Assembly: GCA_963811055.1 (NCBI GenBank)
Contig: CAWEPQ010000010.1
Location: 62,001 to 126,000 of the forward strand
DNA length: 64,000 bases
DNA from: JACVRW01 sp963811055
GTDB taxonomy: Bacteria; Actinomycetota; Thermoleophilia; Solirubrobacterales; Thermoleophilaceae
Reading direction: 5' to 3'
The translations under genes and the position numbers were made by a program. Position 1 is the stretch's first letter; every line of letters begins with the position of its first letter. The notes beneath the pieces were generated by a model. That model had not been told where the DNA came from. It saw only the letters and a list, made by a program, of their open reading frames with translations, and did no database searches. This document shows positions 59,267 through 64,000 of the stretch, piece after piece.

Positions 59267-60720
59267 GCGACACCACCCGCCGCGGCTTCATCGGTGCCGG
59301 GGCGGCGGCCGCGGCCGCCGCATCGCTCGGCGCACCCGACAGCGCGTTCGGAGCGGATCGCCCGAACGTGATCCTGATCGTGGTGGACTCGCTTCGCGCC
59401 GACCACGTGTACGGCCCCGGCGCGCGCACGCCGAACATGGACGCGCTCGTGCGCGAGGGCATCCGCTTCACACGCGCCCACCCGGAGGCCATGCCGACCG
59501 TCCCCGCGCGGAACTCGCTGATGAGCGGCCGGCGCTACTTCCCGTTCCGCGGCTGGCATGACTACCGCGGGCTGCTCGACGCCCCCGGCTGGGAACCGCT
59601 CACCGGGGTGAGCGCCTCCCTGCCCGCCACGCTGCGCAGGGCGGGCTACTCGACCGCCTACGTGACCGACAACCCGTTCCTGGGCTTCTCGGTGCCGTTC
59701 CGGCCCCTCCGGCGCAGCGTGCATCGCTTCGTCCGCACCGGCGGGCAGATCGGCGGCAAGCGCGGCGGCGTGTCGGAGCGGGAGGTGGAGCACTGGCTGC
59801 TGCCGTCGCTGGGTCGCTCGGCCAAGGTGCGCAACCGGATGCGGCGCTACCTCGCCAACGGCCAGTACTCGCACAACGAGGCGCACTCGTTCGCCGCCCG
59901 GGTGTTCACGGACGCCACCAGGGTCCTCGATCGCGTGGCCAAGGAGCGGCCCTTCGCGATGGTGGTGGACACCTACGAGCCGCACGAGCCGTGGACCCCT
60001 CCGCGCAAGTACATCAACCTCTACGGCGATCCGGACTACCGCGGGCCGGAGCCGGGCCAGCCGCGCTACGGGCGCATCGCGGACTACTTCCACGACGCCG
60101 ACCCCTCGCGCATGCTCGCGCGGATGCACGCGCTCTACGCGGCCGAGGTGACCATGACCGACCGCTGGCTCGGCGTGTTCCTCGACCGCCTGCACGACCT
60201 CGGGCTGGAGCGCGAGACGGCGATCGTGCTCGTATCCGACCACGGGTTCATGTTCGGCGACTACGGCTTCACCGGGAAGATCTCCTCGGAGCTCCACCCG
60301 CCGCTCATGCGCGTTCCGCTCGTGGTGGTGCACCCCGACCGCCGGCGAGCCGGCGCGGAGAGCGACTACCTGGCCCAGACGCACGACGTGGCGCCCACGC
60401 TCCTGTCGCTCGCGGGCGTGAGGGCGCCGCGGGCGATGACGGGCGTGGACCTCTCCCCGCTGTTCTCCGGCAAGCGGCCCAGGAAGCGCCGGATGGCCTA
60501 CGGCGGCTACGCCAACGCCATGTACGCGCGCACCGCCAACTGGAAGTTCATCTCGGACAACCTCGGCCGCAACCGCCGGCTCTACGACCTCGAGCGCGAC
60601 CCGCACGAGACGAACAACATCGTCCATCGGGACCCCGGCAGAGCGGCGGCGATGTACGACGCCGTGGTGCGGCGAGTGGGCGGCAGGCCGCCGTACTACT
60701 CGGACTCCCGCGGGGCCTAG
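59263..60720 (+). CDS. Tat-exported sulfatase/alkaline-phosphatase-fold enzyme with Thr at the catalytic site
   Basis: A 485-residue enzyme of the alkaline-phosphatase superfamily. A twin-arginine signal (TTRRGFIGAGAAAAAAA) is followed by NVILIVVDSLRADHVYG. The sulfatase signature CxPxR reads TVPAR (Thr79 to Arg83), so the residue that becomes formylglycine in sulfatases is Thr. Later metal ligands are present (VSDHGFMFGDYG). Thr is the nucleophile in related phosphoethanolamine/phosphoglycerol transferases and phosphatases, so a phospho-substrate is possible. No ATG/GTG/TTG exists near the Tat motif; the CTG at 59263, overlapping the upstream TGA, is the likely start. Confidence 0.75.
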   Translation: MSDTTRRGFIGAGAAAAAAASLGAPDSAFGADRPNVILIVVDSLRADHVYGPGARTPNMDALVREGIRFTRAHPEAMPTVPARNSLMSGRRYFPFRGWHDYRGLLDAPGWEPLTGVSASLPATLRRAGYSTAYVTDNPFLGFSVPFRPLRRSVHRFVRTGGQIGGKRGGVSEREVEHWLLPSLGRSAKVRNRMRRYLANGQYSHNEAHSFAARVFTDATRVLDRVAKERPFAMVVDTYEPHEPWTPPRKYINLYGDPDYRGPEPGQPRYGRIADYFHDADPSRMLARMHALYAAEVTMTDRWLGVFLDRLHDLGLERETAIVLVSDHGFMFGDYGFTGKISSELHPPLMRVPLVVVHPDRRRAGAESDYLAQTHDVAPTLLSLAGVRAPRAMTGVDLSPLFSGKRPRKRRMAYGGYANAMYARTANWKFISDNLGRNRRLYDLERDPHETNNIVHRDPGRAAAMYDAVVRRVGGRPPYYSDSRGA

Positions 60721-60734
60721 CCGCCGCGCGGCTC

Positions 60735-60740
60735 TAGACT
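60735..60740 (+). promoter_or_regulatory. Putative -10 box TAGACT, leaderless start
   Basis: TAGACT with 10 nt to the ATG at 60751; no Shine-Dalgarno. Confidence 0.45.
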
Positions 60741-60750
60741 CCCCCGCCGC

Positions 60751-62316
60751 ATGCGCCAGAAGTCGCCGGAGACCTACGAGGAGAAGCTCGCCCAGCTGGA
60801 GGAGCTCCGCCAGCAGGCGATCCACACCAATCCCCAGGCGGAGGAGAAGCAGCACTCCAAGGGCAAGCTCACCGCCCGAGAGCGGATCGACAAGCTCCTC
60901 GACCCCGGTTCGTTCCAGGAGCTCGACACCTTCGTTCGCCACCGCACCGCCGAGTTCGACATGCTCGAGAACCGGCCCTGGGGCGACGCCGTGGTGACCG
61001 GCCACGGCCTGATCGACGGTCGGCCGGTGGCGGTGTTCTCCCAGGACTTCACCGTGTTCGGCGGCTCGCTCGGCGAGGTGATGGGCGAGAAGATGGTGAA
61101 GGTGATGGACCTGGCGGCCCGGATCGGCTGCCCGGTGATCGGGATCAACGACTCGGGCGGCGCGCGGATCCAGGAGGGCGTGGTCTCGCTCGGCGCCTAC
61201 GGCGACGTGTTCGTGCGCAACGTGCAGTGCTCCGGCGTGATCCCGCAGATCTCGCTGATCATGGGACCGTGCGCCGGCGGAGCCGTGTACTCCCCGGCCA
61301 TGACGGACTTCATCTTCATGGTCAAGGAGACCTCGCACATGTTCATCACCGGTCCCGACGTGATCCGGACGGTGACCGGCGAGGAGGTGGAGTTCGAGGA
61401 GCTCGGCGGCGCGATGACGCACAACACCAAGTCGGGGGTGGCGCACTTCGCGGCCGACGACGAGGAGAGCTGCCTCGAGGACGCGCGCTACCTCATGTCG
61501 TTCCTCCCCCAGAACAACCTGGAGCTGCCGCCGCGGATGGAGACGGGCGACGACCCCGACCGCGAGGACCCCGAGCTCGACACGATCGTGCCGGACAACC
61601 CGAACAAGCCCTACGACATGCGCAACGTGGTCAACCGCATCGTCGACAACGGCGAGTTCTTCGAGGTGCAGGAGCACTTCGCCAAGAACATGATCATCGG
61701 GTTCTCACGGCTGAACGGGCGGCCGATCGGCGTGGTGGGCAACCAGCCGGCCCAGCTCGCGGGCGTGCTCGACATCGCCTCGTCGGAGAAGGCCGCCCGC
61801 TTCGTCCGCTTCTGCGACGCGTTCAACATCCCGCTGCTGACGTTCATGGACGTGCCCGGCTTCCTCCCCGGCACCTCGCAGGAGTGGGGCGGGATCATCC
61901 GGCACGGGGCCAAGCTGCTCTACGCCTTCACCGAGGCCACCGTTCCGAAGCTGACCATCATCACTCGCAAGGCCTACGGCGGCGCGTATGACGTCATGAA
62001 CTCGAAGCACATGCTGGCCGACTTCGTGTTCGCCTGGCCCACCGCCGAGGTTGCCGTGATGGGTCCCGAGGGTGCCGTGAACATCATCCACCGCCGCGAC
62101 ATCTCGTCCTCGCCGACGCCGGAGGAGCGACGCCAGAAGCTGATCGGCGACTACAAGGCGCGCTTCGCCAACCCGTACTCGGCGGCCGAGCGCGGCTACA
62201 TCGACGACGTGATCGTGCCGCATGAGACGCGGCCCAAGCTGGTCCGCGCACTGGAGACGCTCCAGACGAAGCGCGTGGACACGCCGAAGCGCAAGCACGG
62301 CAACATCCCGCTGTAG
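60751..62316 (+). CDS. pccB: Propionyl-CoA carboxylase beta subunit (acyl-CoA carboxyltransferase)
   Basis: A 521-residue carboxyltransferase that moves CO2 from biotin to propionyl- or acetyl-CoA. The two crotonase-like halves are clear: KGKLTARERIDKLLDPGSF, FSQDFTVFGGSLGE, INDSGGARIQEGV (first oxyanion region), GPCAGGAVYSPAMTDFIFMV, then VDVPGF-type LTFMDVPGFLPGTSQEWGG, TRKAYGGAYDVMNSKHM and AEVAVMGPEGAVNI, ending KRKHGNIPL. With the mutase at 55892 it makes the propionyl-CoA to succinyl-CoA route. The biotin-carrying alpha subunit is not in the window. Confidence 0.95.
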   Translation: MRQKSPETYEEKLAQLEELRQQAIHTNPQAEEKQHSKGKLTARERIDKLLDPGSFQELDTFVRHRTAEFDMLENRPWGDAVVTGHGLIDGRPVAVFSQDFTVFGGSLGEVMGEKMVKVMDLAARIGCPVIGINDSGGARIQEGVVSLGAYGDVFVRNVQCSGVIPQISLIMGPCAGGAVYSPAMTDFIFMVKETSHMFITGPDVIRTVTGEEVEFEELGGAMTHNTKSGVAHFAADDEESCLEDARYLMSFLPQNNLELPPRMETGDDPDREDPELDTIVPDNPNKPYDMRNVVNRIVDNGEFFEVQEHFAKNMIIGFSRLNGRPIGVVGNQPAQLAGVLDIASSEKAARFVRFCDAFNIPLLTFMDVPGFLPGTSQEWGGIIRHGAKLLYAFTEATVPKLTIITRKAYGGAYDVMNSKHMLADFVFAWPTAEVAVMGPEGAVNIIHRRDISSSPTPEERRQKLIGDYKARFANPYSAAERGYIDDVIVPHETRPKLVRALETLQTKRVDTPKRKHGNIPL

Positions 62317-62350
62317 GGGCGGGTCCAGGCGACGAGGTGATCCCGCCGTG

Positions 62351-62405
62351 CTTGGCGAGACCAGACTTAAGCTGAACTATTCAGCACAACGTCGGTCTCG
62401 CTGAG
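62351..62405. terminator. Long nested hairpin between convergent genes
   Basis: Outer arms GCGAGACC (62355-62362) and GGTCTCGC (62394-62401) pair perfectly and extend by four more pairs (two G-T). Inside, GAC/GTC and a perfect GCTGAA-CTA-TTCAGC hairpin (62371-62385) stack toward the tip. About 55 nt in all, in the 174-bp gap between pccB and the cyclase gene. No T-run follows. A bidirectional terminator or stable 3' structure is likeliest. Confidence 0.5.
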
Positions 62406-62490
62406 TTGCATAGCCCGCCCGCATCACCGACTCCCTACCCAGCCGCGGTAAACGCCTGCGGCACCGGGCCGGCGGGGGGCCGCCCGCCCC

Positions 62491-63813
62491 CTACCCCGCC
62501 ACCGCGTACAGCCGCCACTCCCCCGGCACGCCCTTCAGCACGTGGGTGCCGCGCTCGCTGAACTCGAGGCCCGAGCCCACCACCAGGTCCGTGACGGTGC
62601 TCGACACGAGCACCTCGCCGGGCTCAGCCTTCGCGCCCACGCGGGCGCCGATGTTCACGGCCATCCCGCCCACGTCGGCGCCCATCACCTCCAGCTCTCC
62701 GGTGTGGAGGCCCGCACGGATCTCGACGCCCAGGGCGCGCACGTCCTCGCGGATCGCCTGGGCGCAGCGGATGCCGCGCGCCGGGCCGTCGAAGGTGGCG
62801 AGGAAGCCGTCGCCGAGCGTCTTCACCGCGCGGCCGCGGTGGCGCTCGAGCTGACGGCGCACCAGCGCGTCGTGGCTCTCGATCAGGTCGCGCCAGCGCC
62901 GGTCGCCCAGCTCGGCCGCGCGCTCCGTGGACGCGACGATGTCCGTGAACATCACCGTGGCCAGCACGCGGTCGGGCTCATGATCGAGCCTCGTGCCCGT
63001 CAGGAACTCCTCCAGCTCGTCGAGCAGCTCGTCCGGGTTCACCATCGGCAGGTGGTCCCCGCCTTCGAACTCGACGTACTTCGCGCCCGGGATCGAGTCC
63101 GCGAGGTAGCGGCCCCAGGCCACGGGCGCGGCCCGATCGCCCGACCGGTGCATGACGAGGGTGGGCGCGCTGATGCTCGCGAGCACGGAGCGCGTGTCGA
63201 TCTGGCGGTACAGGTCCATCAAAGCCACGGCCGACCTCGGGCTCGATGCCGAGCGCAGCAACCGCCCCCAGTACTCGCGGAAGCGCTTGTCGTTGGCCAT
63301 GCTCGGAGCGAACATGCCAAGCGCCACCGCGCTCCCCCAGTCCCGCGACATGATCTCGCCGAACGCGGTGAGCATCTCGTCCGGCACGCCGATGTCGTAG
63401 TCCTCGCCCTCGATCATCCGGCAGTAGGTGCCGTAGAGGACGAGCGCGGTCACCCGCTCCGGGAATGTCGCCGCGAACAGCTGGCACATCGGCCCGCCCT
63501 CGGATATCCCGTAGAGCGCCGCGCGCTCCGAGCCCGCGGCGTCCATCACCGCGCGGAGGTCGTCCATGCTCTCCTCGAGCGTCGGCGGGCGTCCGAACCG
63601 GTCGGACAGGCCCTGGTCGCGCTTGTCGTAGAGGATCAGCCGCGCGAACGAGCCGATGCGGTCCACGATGCGTGCGCTGAGCGGGTCGTCCCACATCACC
63701 TCCTGGTGGGACACGAAGCCCGAGACGAGCACCACGTCGAGCGGGCCGTCGCCGAACACCTGGTAAGCGATGCTCACGTCGCCGTTGCGGGCATAGCGAA
63801 TGTCGGCGGCCAC
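62491..63813 (-). CDS. Alpha/beta hydrolase fused to class III adenylate cyclase
   Basis: A 440-residue fusion. Residues 1-270 are an alpha/beta hydrolase: YGISEGGPM with the nucleophile Ser104 in GxSxGG, an LYDKRDQGLSDRF segment, and DHLPMV with a likely catalytic His. Residues 285-440 are a class III nucleotide cyclase: MFTDIVASTERAAELGDRRW with the metal Asp, then KTLGDGFLATFDGPARGIRCA with the second Asp and the adenine-type Lys, ending LKGVPGEWRLYAV. Hydrolase-cyclase fusions of this layout are common in actinobacteria; the hydrolase may sense a small ester. The GTG start lies 2 nt after the stop of the upstream MFS gene. Confidence 0.85.
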   Translation of the reverse strand: MAADIRYARNGDVSIAYQVFGDGPLDVVLVSGFVSHQEVMWDDPLSARIVDRIGSFARLILYDKRDQGLSDRFGRPPTLEESMDDLRAVMDAAGSERAALYGISEGGPMCQLFAATFPERVTALVLYGTYCRMIEGEDYDIGVPDEMLTAFGEIMSRDWGSAVALGMFAPSMANDKRFREYWGRLLRSASSPRSAVALMDLYRQIDTRSVLASISAPTLVMHRSGDRAAPVAWGRYLADSIPGAKYVEFEGGDHLPMVNPDELLDELEEFLTGTRLDHEPDRVLATVMFTDIVASTERAAELGDRRWRDLIESHDALVRRQLERHRGRAVKTLGDGFLATFDGPARGIRCAQAIREDVRALGVEIRAGLHTGELEVMGADVGGMAVNIGARVGAKAEPGEVLVSSTVTDLVVGSGLEFSERGTHVLKGVPGEWRLYAVAG

Positions 63814-63815
63814 GG

Positions 63816-64000
63816 CTAGTCGGCCCCCGCGAGCGCCGGATTGACCCTCTCCCGAGCCGCGTACACCAGCAGGCCGCCCACCAGGAGCAGGCCGGCGAGC
63901 ACGGTGAGCGGCATCTCGTATCCGCCCGTGGAGTCCTCCGAGATGCCGGTGAACGCCGGCCCGGCGAAGCCGCCGAGGTTGCCGAGCACCGCGATCAGCG
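63816..64000 (-). CDS. Major facilitator superfamily transporter, C-terminal part
   Basis: The last 60 codons of a membrane transporter running off the window edge. It reads LIAVLGNLGGFAGPAFTGISED (helix 11 with the NxGGFxGP pattern of MFS anion symporters), then GGYEMPLTVLAGLLLVGGLLVYAARERV (helix 12 and the cytoplasmic basic end). It stops 2 nt before the cyclase fusion, so the two are one operon. Substrate unknown; organic acids or sugar acids are typical of this branch. Confidence 0.75.
   Translation of the reverse strand, partial: LIAVLGNLGGFAGPAFTGISEDSTGGYEMPLTVLAGLLLVGGLLVYAARERVNPALAGAD

Noticed and set aside
59263..60720. Classical arylsulfatase
   Set aside because: The formylglycine Cys/Ser is Thr, so ordinary sulfatase chemistry is not expected.
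1..64000. CRISPR arrays, tRNA or rRNA genes, insertion sequences, phage genes
   Set aside because: No regularly spaced repeats, no tRNA or rRNA-like stretches and no transposase, integrase or phage protein motifs were seen on either strand.

Overview
The window is very GC-rich, densely packed DNA from an actinobacterium, most likely of the Thermoleophilia/Solirubrobacterales type (an inference). Supporting traits are GC-ending codons throughout, secreted collagen-like proteins with the SGKQIKDGSITGKDIKN-type leader, a giant BTAD/ATPase/TPR regulator, DUF6636 and DUF6766 proteins, and many start codons placed 6-10 nt after a TANNNT box, as expected for leaderless transcripts. I see no rRNA, tRNA, insertion sequence or CRISPR array.

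Region 1, about 1-38.4 kb, is a cell-surface polysaccharide locus. It has an ABC exporter (Wzt/Wzm, 5' end cut by the window), two Wzx-type flippases, a polyprenyl-phosphate sugar-1-phosphate transferase that would start the glycan, an O-antigen-ligase-like protein with TPRs, and a WecB/TagA/CpsF (GT26) transferase. It also holds about ten GT2/GT4 glycosyltransferases, including two giant GT2-GT4 (WsaF-like) fusions. Nucleotide-sugar enzymes (DegT aminotransferase, Gfo/Idh oxidoreductase, UDP-sugar dehydrogenase, two epimerases), several methyltransferases and two large multi-membrane proteins complete it. A recurring oddity is a short coiled-coil protein placed directly before each GT2-GT4 fusion. 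One version also appears as the N-terminal arm of a methyltransferase.

Region 2, about 38.4-54.2 kb, encodes envelope and regulatory functions. It holds a secreted beta-propeller protein, a small ORF broken by an amber codon, two collagen-like paralogues flanking a sigma factor fused to its own zinc-finger/membrane/Pro-rich extension, a 1,177-residue SARP-family regulator, small membrane proteins, an RTX-repeat protein, a DUF6766 protein, a second DUF2142 protein and a secreted GH31 glycosidase.

Region 3, about 54.2-64 kb, is metabolic: a MoaD-MoaE fusion, the catalytic subunit of an acyl-CoA mutase and a propionyl-CoA carboxylase beta subunit (together the propionyl/methylmalonyl-CoA route), a Tat-exported sulfatase-fold enzyme with Thr at the catalytic position, a hydrolase-adenylate cyclase fusion, and the end of an MFS transporter.

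Many genes at 0.6-1.2, 8.9-18.7 and 33.6-36.7 kb carry one or more single-base frameshifts, mostly at runs of C or G, while most genes elsewhere are intact. This pattern suits local sequence error better than gene decay, so these genes are described as they would read once the frame is restored.
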